Source: CAZMGD01 sp964565705 (lineage in GTDB: Bacteria > Actinomycetota > Acidimicrobiia > Acidimicrobiales > Ilumatobacteraceae). From it: a stretch of DNA of 55,678 nucleotides. The stretch spans positions 1 through 55,678 of the forward strand of contig CAZMGD010000013.1 in the NCBI GenBank assembly GCA_964565705.1, read 5' to 3'. Below are positions 9,638 to 19,448 of the stretch, one piece after another. The first letter of the stretch is position 1. Each line of letters opens with the position of its first letter. The position numbers were made by a program, and so were the translations under genes. The notes under the pieces are model-generated. The model saw nothing but the letters and a program-made list of their open reading frames with translations. It did not search any database and was not told the origin of the DNA.

Positions 9638-9655
9638 TCGACGCCACGCTGCTGA

Positions 9656-10330
9656 TCAGGTCGGGAGACCAACCTTGATCCGGCACCCGGCACGGCGTGG
9701 CGGTCGGATCACGAGGTCGTCGATCGTGGCGTCGTCGGCGGCCCGGTCGGCGATCCCCTCGGCGATGCCGTGGTGCAGATCGCACACCACGTCGGGCGCC
9801 GCTGTGGCCGGTCCGACGAACGGGCAACGGTCGAGCACGACCTCGGTGCCCGCACGGGTCTCGTGGATCCGAGGTTCGAACCCCATCCGCCGGGCGACCC
9901 CGTCGAGGATCTGGACCGCCCCGGCGTCTGCGCCGTGCTCGACCGCGAGCCGACGACCGGCCTCCCTGCCGACCTCGCGAGGCGTCCGGTCGCCACGCAA
10001 CAGCTCGAGCAACATCATCGACAGCGCCTCGAACGGGCTCGCCCCACCCCAGCGCTCTGCGGCGCCCGGCGTCGGCCGGTATCGACGCGGGGGACGGCCC
10101 GGCCCGACCGGTTCGCCCAACTCACCCACCACGAGCCCGGCCTGGGCGAGCTTGGCGAGGTGCTGGCGTATCGCATTGTGGTTCAAGCCGAAGTGCTCGG
10201 TGAGCTCCGCGACGCCCACCGGGGCGGTCGCGTCGCGGAGATGGACGAACACTGCGTGCCGAGTCGGATCACCCAGCGCTCGGCTCTGCATCAACACGTC
10301 GTCGTCTCGCCGTGAGGGGGTTCGGGGCAT
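9656..10330 (-). CDS. sufR: SufR-like Fe-S-binding transcriptional repressor
   Basis: A 224-aa regulator. Residues 12-70 form a winged helix-turn-helix of the ArsR/DeoR type (QSRALGDPTRHAVFVHL, then GLNHNAIRQHLAKLAQAGLV). The C-terminal half carries cysteines C169 (DRCPF), C183 (VVCDLHHG) and C216 (AGCRIKV). This is the layout of SufR proteins, where the cysteines hold an Fe-S cluster and its loss relieves repression of suf genes. The ATG at 10330 is preceded by AGGA at good spacing. It lies between the haemoglobin and peroxiredoxin genes, 4 kb from the suf operon, whereas in mycobacteria sufR heads the suf operon. A degenerate copy of the shared palindrome lies in its own promoter, consistent with autoregulation. 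The alternative is a general ArsR-like sensor of the same fold. Confidence 0.82.
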   Translation of the reverse strand: MPRTPSRRDDDVLMQSRALGDPTRHAVFVHLRDATAPVGVAELTEHFGLNHNAIRQHLAKLAQAGLVVGELGEPVGPGRPPRRYRPTPGAAERWGGASPFEALSMMLLELLRGDRTPREVGREAGRRLAVEHGADAGAVQILDGVARRMGFEPRIHETRAGTEVVLDRCPFVGPATAAPDVVCDLHHGIAEGIADRAADDATIDDLVIRPPRRAGCRIKVGLPT

Positions 10331-10368
10331 CTCGGATCCTGACTTCGGCTACTGGTCCTACCCAGAGT

Positions 10369-10395
10369 GTATTTCTAGCTGAGGGGAGAAGAATC
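10369..10395 (-). promoter_or_regulatory. Degenerate SufR-like site in the regulator's own promoter
   Basis: On the minus strand the right half CTAGAAATA is well kept and overlaps a -10-like TAGAAA. The left half TCTCC at the expected distance is degraded. It is weaker than the three other sites and is offered as a possible autoregulatory operator. Confidence 0.35.
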
Positions 10396-10445
10396 GCAGA
10401 TCATCGCTCTGAAATCTCGACTTGGCGAGTCGACATTATGTGGGC

Positions 10446-10472
10446 TATTTTACTAGTGTCCGATAGAGAAAC
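10446..10472 (+). promoter_or_regulatory. Putative SufR operator upstream of the peroxiredoxin gene
   Basis: TATTTTACTAGT (10446-10457) is followed after 5 nt by ATAGAGAAAC. The halves ACTAG (10452-10456) and ATAGA (10463-10467) have the same 6-nt spacing as the haemoglobin and sufB sites. A possible promoter is TTGGCG (10422-10427), an 18-bp spacer and TATTTT (10446-10451), so the site would cover the -10 region. Confidence 0.6.
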
Positions 10473-10486
10473 CACGGAGACCGATC

Positions 10487-11119
10487 ATGGCATTGCAACT
10501 GGGCGACGTCGCCCCTGACTTCACCGCGAACACGACCGAGGGCGAGCTCAGCCTGCACGAGTACCTCGGCGACGGGTGGGGGATCCTGTTCTCCCACCCC
10601 GCCGACTTCACGCCCGTGTGCACCACGGAACTGGGGGCGTTCGCCAACCGCAAGGACGAGTTCGAGCGCCGCGGCACCAAGCTGATCGGAGTCAGCGTCG
10701 ACCCCGTCGAGTCGCACCAGCGCTGGTCGGCGGACATCAAGGAGACGCAGGGCAGTGCGTTGAACTTCCCACTCGTTGGCGATGAGCAGCGCACGGTGGC
10801 GTCGCTGTACGGGATGATCCACCCCAACGCGTTGGAGACGGCCACGGTGCGCACGGTGTTCGTGATCGGTCCGGACAAGAAGATCAAGCTGACCCTCACC
10901 TACCCGGCCGCGATCGGCCGCAGCATCGACGAGATCCTCCGCGTCCTCGACGCGTTGCAGCTCAGCGCGAAGCACAGCGTGTCCACACCGGTCGGCTGGG
11001 TCGACGGCGACGACGTGATCATCTCGCCGGCGATCGACGACGAGCGCGCTGGCGAGTTGTTCCCGAAGGGCTTCCGCACGCTCAAGCCCTACCTCCGGTA
11101 CACGCCCCAGCCCGGCTGA
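10487..11119 (+). CDS. 1-Cys peroxiredoxin (Prx6 type)
   Basis: A 210-aa thiol peroxidase that reduces H2O2, organic peroxides or peroxynitrite. The peroxidatic cysteine is C45 in DFTPVCTTELG. The long C-terminal extension (YPAAIGRSIDEILRVLDALQ through LKPYLRYTPQPG) is typical of the Prx6/1-Cys group, and no second resolving cysteine is visible. The start has GGAG upstream at good spacing. The CTAG palindrome in its promoter places it with the haemoglobin and the suf operon under the SufR-like repressor, which fits a stress response in which Fe-S damage and peroxide occur together. Its 3' end overlaps the convergent PAS gene by 38 bp. Confidence 0.93.
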   Translation: MALQLGDVAPDFTANTTEGELSLHEYLGDGWGILFSHPADFTPVCTTELGAFANRKDEFERRGTKLIGVSVDPVESHQRWSADIKETQGSALNFPLVGDEQRTVASLYGMIHPNALETATVRTVFVIGPDKKIKLTLTYPAAIGRSIDEILRVLDALQLSAKHSVSTPVGWVDGDDVIISPAIDDERAGELFPKGFRTLKPYLRYTPQPG

Positions 11120-11723
11120 GCCCGACCTCCTCCGGTTCCTCCGCGTCGAGGTCCTGAACGGGCGCGGCGCTGGCCGCGCCGGCGCGGAGGCGGGTGATCT
11201 CGGCGCGCAGGTCGCGGCGTTCCTGCCAGCGGGCGGTGTCGTCGCGGACGACCGCGACCAGGCGCGTCACACGGTGGTCGATCGGGTCGCGGAGCAGGGT
11301 GAGCGTGAACGCGATCGACAGGCGCCGCCCGTCGCGGTGCAGGGCGGGGACCTCGAGCAGTTGGGTGCCGTAGCGGGTGATCCCGGTTGCCACGGTCTGG
11401 CGGTAGCCGTCCCAGTGACGGGCGCGGTGGCGTTCGGGGATGATCAGGTCGAGGTTGGCACCGACGGCTTCGGTGGCGTGCCAGCCGAACAGTCGCTCCG
11501 CGGCCTGGTTCCACGATGTGATCGTGCCGTCGCGGTCGGCGATCAGCACCGCGTCGGCGAGCTGCTCGACCAGCTCCTCCCAGCTGGCTGAGCCAAGGGG
11601 CTCGGGAACGTGGGCCCGCTCGTCGTCGCTGTCGGCGAACAGGTGGGCCCAGCATGGCGGGTCGCCGCCCTCGTCGGTCCCGGGGCCACGGTCTTGATCT
11701 GGGGCGGCTTGATCGGTGGTCAC
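11082..11723 (-). CDS. PAS-domain protein, fifth gene of the suf operon
   Basis: A 213-aa protein with one PAS domain at about 47-160 (LADAVLIADRDGTITSWNQAAERLFGW and later LEVPALHRDGRRLSIAFT) and a short C-terminal helix. There is no kinase, cyclase or DNA-binding output domain. The GTG start at 11723 follows GAGGA and lies 10 bp after the sufT stop, so it is very likely co-transcribed with sufBCDT. H103, in ARHWDGY, falls close to where FixL-type haem PAS domains have their proximal histidine, but many non-haem PAS domains have a similar motif. The N-terminus has a CWAHLF motif (C24). It is possibly a redox or gas sensor that modulates Fe-S assembly; the function is inferred from position only. 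Confidence 0.8.
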   Translation of the reverse strand: MTTDQAAPDQDRGPGTDEGGDPPCWAHLFADSDDERAHVPEPLGSASWEELVEQLADAVLIADRDGTITSWNQAAERLFGWHATEAVGANLDLIIPERHRARHWDGYRQTVATGITRYGTQLLEVPALHRDGRRLSIAFTLTLLRDPIDHRVTRLVAVVRDDTARWQERRDLRAEITRLRAGAASAAPVQDLDAEEPEEVGLSRAGACTGGRA

Positions 11724-11733
11724 GGTGGTGTCC

Positions 11734-12288
11734 TCAGATGAGTCCGAGTTGGAGGCGGGCGGTGTCGGAGAGGCGGGCGAAGCTCCATGGTGGATCCCAC
11801 ACCAGCGTGGCCGAGACGCGGTCGACGCCGGGCACTCGACCGACGACGCGCTCGACGTCGGCGCGAAGCACGTCGCCCATGCCACATCCGGGCGCGGTCA
11901 TCGACAGGTCGATGTCGATCAGGCGCCCACCGTCGGCGTCGATGGTCTCGTCGCAGCGGTAGACGAGGCCGAGCTCGACGATGTCGATCGGGATCTCGGG
12001 GTCGTAGACGGTGCGGAGGGCATCGGTGACCTGTTCCATCGAGAACTCGCTGCGCTTGACGAAGACCTGGCGACCGGTGTCGACGACGTCTGGCCGGCCG
12101 AGCGCGTCCGCATCGGAGGCAGCGACGCGAGCCAGGCCGTGGGGCGTGCGAACGGTGATCGCGCCACCGAGGGTCTGCACGATCTCGACGGAGCTGCCGG
12201 CCGGGAGGGTGACCGGCGTGCCGGCCGGGACCGCCGTCGCCGGGCAGTCGCGTGCCACCGTGACGGGTGATGGGGACGTGCCGTTCAC
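11734..12288 (-). CDS. sufT: SufT (DUF59/MIP18-family Fe-S assembly factor)
   Basis: A 184-aa protein with the SufT layout: an N-terminal beta segment (VARDCPATAVPAGTPVTLPAGSS through QTLGGAITV) followed by a DUF59 domain (ALRTVYDPEIPIDIVELGLVY, then MTAPGCGMGDVLRADVE) that holds the conserved Cys of the family. DUF59 proteins act in maturation or transfer of Fe-S clusters. The GTG start at 12288 overlaps the sufD stop as GTGA and has AGGAGA just upstream. A longer in-frame start at 12369 would run back into sufD and is not needed. Confidence 0.93.
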   Translation of the reverse strand: MNGTSPSPVTVARDCPATAVPAGTPVTLPAGSSVEIVQTLGGAITVRTPHGLARVAASDADALGRPDVVDTGRQVFVKRSEFSMEQVTDALRTVYDPEIPIDIVELGLVYRCDETIDADGGRLIDIDLSMTAPGCGMGDVLRADVERVVGRVPGVDRVSATLVWDPPWSFARLSDTARLQLGLI

Positions 12289-13535
12289 CGGGTCTCCTGC
12301 CGGGCGGCGGGTGCGGTCGTGCCGTGGAGGATCGCGTCGATCGCTCTGGTGCTCGATGTGGTGAGCCACTCACGGCCGGGACCTGGAGGGAGGGTGCCCT
12401 CGAGCGCCGTCCGTGCGAACGCCTGGACGAGCATCGCTCGCGCCGCGCGCTCGGGGATGCCGCGGCTGCGAAGGTAGAACAACCCGTCGTCGTCGAGGCG
12501 GCCGACCGTGGCGCCGTGGGTGCAGGCGACGTCGTCGGCGTCGATCTGGAGCCACGGGCGGGTGTCGGCGCGGGCGGTGGGACCGAGCAGCAGGTTGCGG
12601 TTCTGCTGGTCGGCATCGGTGCCGGTCGTGCCGGCGGCCACCGTCACGTGCCCGGTGAAGGAGGCCCGCCCGCCGTCGGGAACGATCGAGACGTACTGCT
12701 GGCGGCTCGTTGCACCCGAAGCCCGGTGGAGGACCGACACGGAGGTGTCGTGGTGGGCGCCCGAGGCGGGGACCGACAGGCCGGCCAGCGTCACCTCGGC
12801 GTCGGCCCCGGCGATGTTGGCGGTCACCGTGTGCCGAGCAGGGCCGGGCCCGGCCACGAGCGCTGCGGCGCGGACGATGGCGCGGTCACGAGCGACGATC
12901 TCCGTCCGCCCCACATGTGCCGCACCGCGAGCTCCTTCCAGGACGCGGAGGTGGTCGACTCGCCCGCCGATGGCGACCTCGATCGCCGTGAGCGCGTTGA
13001 CGAGGCGCGCCCCAGGGGACGCTCGGAACGTCTCGATCAGCTCCAGGTACGCCTCGGGGCCGACGCTGACCTCGGTGCGGGGCGATGACGTCGGGGCGTC
13101 GACCGCGAGATGCACCAGGTGGACGGTGACCGGGGAATCGGTCACAGCGACCCGGAGCAGGGTGGTGCCCGTGCCGGCCGCGTGGTTGGCCGCGGCGAAC
13201 GCGTCGGCGGTGGCGCCGGGCCGGAACGGGCCCGGCGCGGCGTCGAGATCGATCGTCAGGCCGGAGCCGGCCGGGAGGTCGGACAGGTCGGGTCGGTAGC
13301 GGCCGTCGACGACGATCACCCGCGGGCCTGGCGGCAAGCCAGCGATCAGCGCGGCGATCGCGCCGGGCACCGGGTCCGGTACGTCGGCGCCCGCGGCCTC
13401 GGCGATCGCGGTCAGCGGGGCGTAGCGCCACAGCTCGTCGCCGGCGTGGGGCCAACCGCGGTCGAGCAACCACCGCCGACCCGGCGCGCCACTGGGCAGG
13501 TCGCGGGCCAGGCGGTCGAGTGCGCTCGCCCTCAC
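12285..13535 (-). CDS. sufD: SufD, Fe-S cluster scaffold subunit
   Basis: A 416-aa member of the SufBD family, partner of SufB in the SufBC2D scaffold. The C-terminal half is well conserved: QNRNLLLGPTARADTRPWLQI, then DVACTHGATVGRLDDDGLFYLRSRGI, including the CTHGATVG motif. The N-terminal third is more variable, as usual for SufD. The start overlaps the sufC stop (GTGA) and the end overlaps sufT (GTGA), so all four suf proteins are translationally coupled. Confidence 0.95.
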   Translation of the reverse strand: MRASALDRLARDLPSGAPGRRWLLDRGWPHAGDELWRYAPLTAIAEAAGADVPDPVPGAIAALIAGLPPGPRVIVVDGRYRPDLSDLPAGSGLTIDLDAAPGPFRPGATADAFAAANHAAGTGTTLLRVAVTDSPVTVHLVHLAVDAPTSSPRTEVSVGPEAYLELIETFRASPGARLVNALTAIEVAIGGRVDHLRVLEGARGAAHVGRTEIVARDRAIVRAAALVAGPGPARHTVTANIAGADAEVTLAGLSVPASGAHHDTSVSVLHRASGATSRQQYVSIVPDGGRASFTGHVTVAAGTTGTDADQQNRNLLLGPTARADTRPWLQIDADDVACTHGATVGRLDDDGLFYLRSRGIPERAARAMLVQAFARTALEGTLPPGPGREWLTTSSTRAIDAILHGTTAPAARQETR

Positions 13536-14295
13536 GGGATCAGCGCCTCATCGCGGGCGCCCGTGAGGAATGCGCCATAGCCACCGGCGTCGATCGCCGC
13601 TGCCACCTCGGCTCCGCCGCTGTGGATGATCCTGCCATTGTGCAGCACGTGGACGCGGTCGGGGGTGATCAGCTCGAGCAGGCGCGGGTAGTGGGTGATG
13701 ATCAAGAACGAACGTTCACCATCACGCAGACCGTCGATCCCGCTGGCGACAGCGCGCAGAGCGTCCACGTCGACGCCGGAGTCGGGTTCGTCGAGGATCG
13801 CCAGGCGGGGCCGCAGGACCGTGAGCTGGAGGATCTCGTTGCGCTTCTTCTCCCCTCCGGAGAACCCATCGTTGACGGAGCGACCGAGCAGGGCAGGATC
13901 GAGGCCGAGCGCCTCCATCGTGGCTCGCGCCTCGCGCAGGAACGTCGACGCGTCGATCTCTGGCTCAGCGCGGGCTTGGCGTTGGGCGTTGAGCGCCGAG
14001 TGCAGGAAGTGCATGTTCCCCACGCCTGGTAGCGCGACCGGGTACTGGAACGCCAGGAAGATCCCGGCGGTGGCGCGCTCCTCGGGCAGCATCGCCAGCA
14101 GGTCGCGCCCGTCGAAGCTGACCTCCCCCGTCGCGCTGTAGCCGTCGCGGCCGGCGAGCACGTGGGCGAGGGTGCTCTTGCCCGCCCCGTTGGGGCCCAT
14201 CACGGCGTGCACCTCGCCGGCGCCGACGTCGAGGTCGAGATGGTCGAGCACGGTGCGCCCGGCGACGGTGACGGTCAGGTCGCGGATGTGCAGCA

Positions 14296-14296
<1 letters not shown>
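13532..14296 (-). CDS. sufC: SufC, Fe-S assembly ATPase
   Basis: A 254-aa ABC-type ATPase. Walker A is GPNGAGKST (34-42), the Q-loop is in LAFQYPVALPGV, the signature is FSGGEKKRNEI and Walker B is LAILDEPDSGVDVDAL, followed by the His-loop ITHYPRLL. All match SufC rather than transport ATPases. The ATG at 14296 overlaps the sufB stop as TGATG; a TTG one codon upstream is a less likely start. Confidence 0.96.
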
Positions 14297-15747
<1,451 letters not shown>

Positions 15748-15769
15748 CACACTCCTCGCGGGTTCCTGA

Positions 15770-15796
15770 GTTACTCTAGTGCAAACTAGAGAAATA
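15770..15796 (-). promoter_or_regulatory. Putative SufR operator and -10 box of the suf operon
   Basis: On the minus strand, TATTTCTCTAGT (15796-15785) is identical over 12 bases to the haemoglobin site. The core CTCTAGT-N4-ACTAGAG is a perfect 7-bp inverted repeat (15774-15780 / 15785-15791). TAGAGT at 15779-15774 can serve as the -10 box, 26 nt before the sufB start. Its symmetry means it could also affect the divergent nitronate monooxygenase gene. Confidence 0.72.
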
Positions 15797-15982
15797 GTTC
15801 AGGTGCTCACTTCGACGAGCTGTGACCGCCGCGTGACGGGACGTCGACGCTGCGGACCGGGTCGTGTCGCGCATGGCCTCGACCGTGGTGGCCGTCTGGG
15901 TGCTCGATGCCGGCGTACGGTCGGCGCGTGTCGGCTTCGGTGCCCCCGGCGTAGCGGCCGATCCCGACGGAAGGAGACCTGC

Positions 15983-17020
15983 ATGACGAGCGCGACACCC
16001 ATCCCGCCTTCGGAGACTCAGGACGACGAGCGCCTGCACACCACCTTGACCGATCTCCTCGACGTCCGCCACCCGGTGCTGCTGGCTCCGATGGGCGACA
16101 CCGCTGGTGGCCGACTCGCCGCCGCCGTCAGCGACGCCGGCGGGTTCGGGTTCATCGGTGGCGGCTATGGCGACGTCGCGTGGCTCGAGCGCGAGCTCCG
16201 CAACGCCGGCAACGCCCGCGTCGGCATCGGCTTCATCACGTTCGCGCTGGCCGAACACCCCGAGGTACTCGAGGTCGCGCTCGCGGCCAACCCGGTCGCA
16301 GTCCAGCTCTCCTTCGGTGATCCTCGACCGTACGCATCGGCCGTGAAGGCCGCCGGGGTGCTCCTCGCCTGCCAGGTCCAGAGCCGGGACGAGATCGAGC
16401 ATGCGCTCGAGGCCGGCGCCGACCTGCTCATCGCCCAAGGGCAGGATGCCGGCGGCCACGGCCGACCCGGCCGGGCCACCATGGGGCTCGTCCCGTCGGT
16501 CGTCGATCGTGCCGGCGAGATCCCCGTCGTCGCCGCTGGTGGCATCGCTGACGGACGTGGACTGGCCGCCGCGCTCAGCCTCGGCGGCGCCGGCGTCAGC
16601 ATGGGCACACGCTTCCTCGCCAGCGCCGAAGCGCTGTCGACCCCTGCCGAACGTGAAGCCCTCGTTCGCCACCGCGCCGAGGACACGATCCGCACACCGG
16701 TGATCGATCTGATCCGCGGGCCGAGCTGGCCAACGGGCTACGACGGGCGCGCCGTCAAGAACCGCCTCATCGAACGCTGGCACGACGACCTCCCCGGGCT
16801 CGTCGAGCAGGCCGGGCCGCTGCGCGATGCCTACCGGGCGTCGGATCCAGACGACTACAGCGTTCGAGCGCTCTGGGCCGGAGACGGCCTCGATCTCGTC
16901 GCCGACATCCCATCCGCCGGTGCCATCGTCGAAGCCGTCGTCGATGCCGCCATCCAGCATCTCCGTCGAGCAGCCGCCCTTGTCGAGCGTCGGACCCCGT
17001 CGACGTCGGAGAGCACATGA
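15983..17020 (+). CDS. Nitronate monooxygenase-family flavoprotein
   Basis: A 345-aa TIM-barrel FMN enzyme of the 2-nitropropane dioxygenase/nitronate monooxygenase family. Family features include the start HPVLLAPMGDTAGGRLAAAVSDAGGFGFIG, the GQDAGGHGRPGRATM segment with the catalytic-type histidine, and the FMN-phosphate region VVAAGGIADGRGLAAALSLGGAGVSMGTRFLA. Such enzymes oxidise alkyl nitronates (for example propionate-3-nitronate) to carbonyl compounds, but the family is broad and the substrate is not certain. ATG 15983 has AAGGAG 6 nt upstream. The stop overlaps the start of the following glucosidase gene (ATGA), an unusual pairing. Confidence 0.88.
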   Translation: MTSATPIPPSETQDDERLHTTLTDLLDVRHPVLLAPMGDTAGGRLAAAVSDAGGFGFIGGGYGDVAWLERELRNAGNARVGIGFITFALAEHPEVLEVALAANPVAVQLSFGDPRPYASAVKAAGVLLACQVQSRDEIEHALEAGADLLIAQGQDAGGHGRPGRATMGLVPSVVDRAGEIPVVAAGGIADGRGLAAALSLGGAGVSMGTRFLASAEALSTPAEREALVRHRAEDTIRTPVIDLIRGPSWPTGYDGRAVKNRLIERWHDDLPGLVEQAGPLRDAYRASDPDDYSVRALWAGDGLDLVADIPSAGAIVEAVVDAAIQHLRRAAALVERRTPSTSEST

Positions 17021-19188
17021 GCGCCACAGACCGCGCCTGGGAGGACACGACGAGGACGCCCGGCGAACGCGCACGGGCGCTCGTCGCGGCGATGACGCTG
17101 GACCAGAAGATCGCTCAGCTGCACGGGGCGATGGAGACCATCGACATCTATGGAATGGCGCAACAGGTCCAAGCCGATGGTGGAGGTTTCGACGCGTTCG
17201 ACGAGATCCGGATCGAACGTCACGTGACGGGCATCGATGAGCTCGGCATCCCGCGGTTCCGCATCACCAACGGCCCGGTCGGGATCGGGATGGGTGACGG
17301 CACGCCGAGCCCGCCGGCGACGTCGCTGCCGATGACGATCGGGCTCGCCGCCGGGTTCGATCCGGCGCTGGCGCGCGCCTACGGCACGATCATCGGCGAC
17401 GAGGCGGCGACGCTCGGCCAGCACGTGCTCGAAGGGCCAGGCGTGTGCCTGCACCGCATCCCCACGGCGGGCCGGAACTTCGAGTACTTCAGCGAGGACC
17501 CGTACCTGTCCGGAGTGATGGCCGTGGAGGTCGCCACGGCGATCCAGGAGTACGGGATCATCGCCATGGCCAAGCACTACGTGCTCAACGACCAGGAGCA
17601 CGAACGGTTCCGTGCCAGCGTGGAGATCGACGAGCACGTCCTGCGCGAGCTGTACCTGCTGCCGTTCGAGATGCTCGTCAAAGACGCCGACATCGCGGCG
17701 ATCATGAGCGCCTACAACCGGATCCGTGGGGTGTACGCGACCGAGTATCGCTACACGCTCACCGAGGTCCTGCGTCACGACTGGGGCTTCGGCGGGTACG
17801 TGCAGTCCGACTTCTGGTCGTGCCGGTCGGCTGCGCCATCGCTGAACGCCGGCATGGATCACGAGATGCCGGATGCCAAGTGGCTCAACGAGGGCAACAT
17901 CGCTGCCGCGCTGCAGGACACGAGCCTGGAGATCGAAACGGTCGACCGCGCGCTCGTGCGGCGGTACACGCAGATGTTCCGCTTCGGTCAGTTCGAGCGC
18001 CCATACGCACCCGGGGAGATCGATGCCGCCGCGCACGGCGCCGTCTCGCGCCGGATCGGCGGCCAGCTCGCGGTGCTGTTGAAGAACGACGGCGGCCTGT
18101 TGCCGCTCGATCCGGACTGTGGATCGATCGTGATCATCGGCCAGTCGACCTACGTCGACGACGCCTGCCTGGGCGGTGGAGGCAGCTCCAAGGTGATCCC
18201 GCTGTACACCGTCACGCCGGTCGACGGCATGCGCGACGTGCTCTGGGCGCTCGGGGGCACGGCGAGCGTCACCAAGGTCACCGTCGCCGACGACCTCTCC
18301 GATCTCGACGCGGCGAAGGGCGCGGCGGCCGCGGCCGACGTGGTCGTCGTGATGGCGGGCCTCGTCGCCACCGAAGGCGACGACCAGAGCGACATGAGCA
18401 TGCGCAACGACCAGAACCGTCTGATCGCCGAGATCGGCCCGGTCAACCCGCGCACGGTCGTCGTACTGAAGGATGGCAACCCGGTGCTGATGCCATGGCT
18501 CGACGCCGTCCCTGCGGTCATCGAGACGTGGAACCAAGGCCAAGAGGACGGCCACGTCGCGGCCGATCTGATCTTCGGGCTCGTCAACCCGTCCGGCAAG
18601 CTGCCGACCACCTACCCGCGTTCCGAGGCCGACACCCTCATCGCCGGCCATCCCGAGCGCTATCCCGGCGTCGACGAGGGCGACGGCTATCCGGTGATGC
18701 GCTACAGCGAGGGCCTGCAGGTCGGCTACCGATGGTTCCAATCGCAGGGCATCGCGCCGCTCTTCTCGTTCGGCTACGGGCTGTCGTATACGACGTTCAC
18801 GATCGGTGATGTCTCGGTGGACCCCGGGAGCCGGCCTGGCGTCGGGCCGGTGACCGTGCGCGCCACCGTCAGCAACACCGGCCCCGTCTCGGGGGCCGAG
18901 GTCGTGCAGGTCTACGTCGGTCTGCCCGCCCACACCAACCAGCCACCGAAACGCCTCGTCGGGTTCGCGAAGGTGGCGGTCGCCCCGGGAGCGAGCGGAC
19001 AGGTCGAGATCGTCGTCGAACCCGCGGCGACGAACCACCCGCTGTCGGTGTGGAGTCGCTGCGAGCACGGCTTCGTCGTCGAACCGGGCGATTACACGAT
19101 CTACGTCGGCACGTCGAGCGAGGACATCGCCTTCACCTCCACGTTCACCATCACCGCCATCGCCGACCGCAACGACCACCTGCGCTGA
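17017..19188 (+). CDS. Glycoside hydrolase family 3 beta-glucosidase-like enzyme
   Basis: A 723-aa GH3 enzyme without signal peptide, so probably cytoplasmic. The N-terminal (alpha/beta) barrel has AKHYVLNDQE and the nucleophile aspartate D265 in YVQSDFW. The second domain (LLKNDGGLLPLD, VVVVMAGLVATEGDD) carries the usual acid/base region. An Fn3-like domain ends the protein (GAEVVQVYVGLPAH and GFAKVAVAPGASGQVEI). The start overlaps the nitronate monooxygenase stop (ATGA), implying co-translation. There is no PA14 insert, unlike the second GH3 in this window at 43541-46798. The substrate is unknown; the family covers beta-glucosides, xylosides and glycosylated natural products. Confidence 0.93.
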   Translation: MSATDRAWEDTTRTPGERARALVAAMTLDQKIAQLHGAMETIDIYGMAQQVQADGGGFDAFDEIRIERHVTGIDELGIPRFRITNGPVGIGMGDGTPSPPATSLPMTIGLAAGFDPALARAYGTIIGDEAATLGQHVLEGPGVCLHRIPTAGRNFEYFSEDPYLSGVMAVEVATAIQEYGIIAMAKHYVLNDQEHERFRASVEIDEHVLRELYLLPFEMLVKDADIAAIMSAYNRIRGVYATEYRYTLTEVLRHDWGFGGYVQSDFWSCRSAAPSLNAGMDHEMPDAKWLNEGNIAAALQDTSLEIETVDRALVRRYTQMFRFGQFERPYAPGEIDAAAHGAVSRRIGGQLAVLLKNDGGLLPLDPDCGSIVIIGQSTYVDDACLGGGGSSKVIPLYTVTPVDGMRDVLWALGGTASVTKVTVADDLSDLDAAKGAAAAADVVVVMAGLVATEGDDQSDMSMRNDQNRLIAEIGPVNPRTVVVLKDGNPVLMPWLDAVPAVIETWNQGQEDGHVAADLIFGLVNPSGKLPTTYPRSEADTLIAGHPERYPGVDEGDGYPVMRYSEGLQVGYRWFQSQGIAPLFSFGYGLSYTTFTIGDVSVDPGSRPGVGPVTVRATVSNTGPVSGAEVVQVYVGLPAHTNQPPKRLVGFAKVAVAPGASGQVEIVVEPAATNHPLSVWSRCEHGFVVEPGDYTIYVGTSSEDIAFTSTFTITAIADRNDHLR

Positions 19189-19448
19189 ACGGGCGCACCC
19201 CGGTGCCGGCTCGGCCGGTGGGTCGCCGCGGCCGTGATCCTCGTCGGCGACGACCCGTGCGAGACTGCATCGAGGAGGCTGTCGATGGCCGCAACCCGGA
19301 CCGAACGTTTGCCCGAACCGGCGGGTCACCGCGAGGCGACGCTCACGCCAGCCGGTGCCCGCTCGACGACCAGCTCGGCGAGTTCGTGGTCCCGTACGAA
19401 CTGGGTTCGCACTGCGCTGGAACGATCGAACGGAGACCGGCACGGCTG

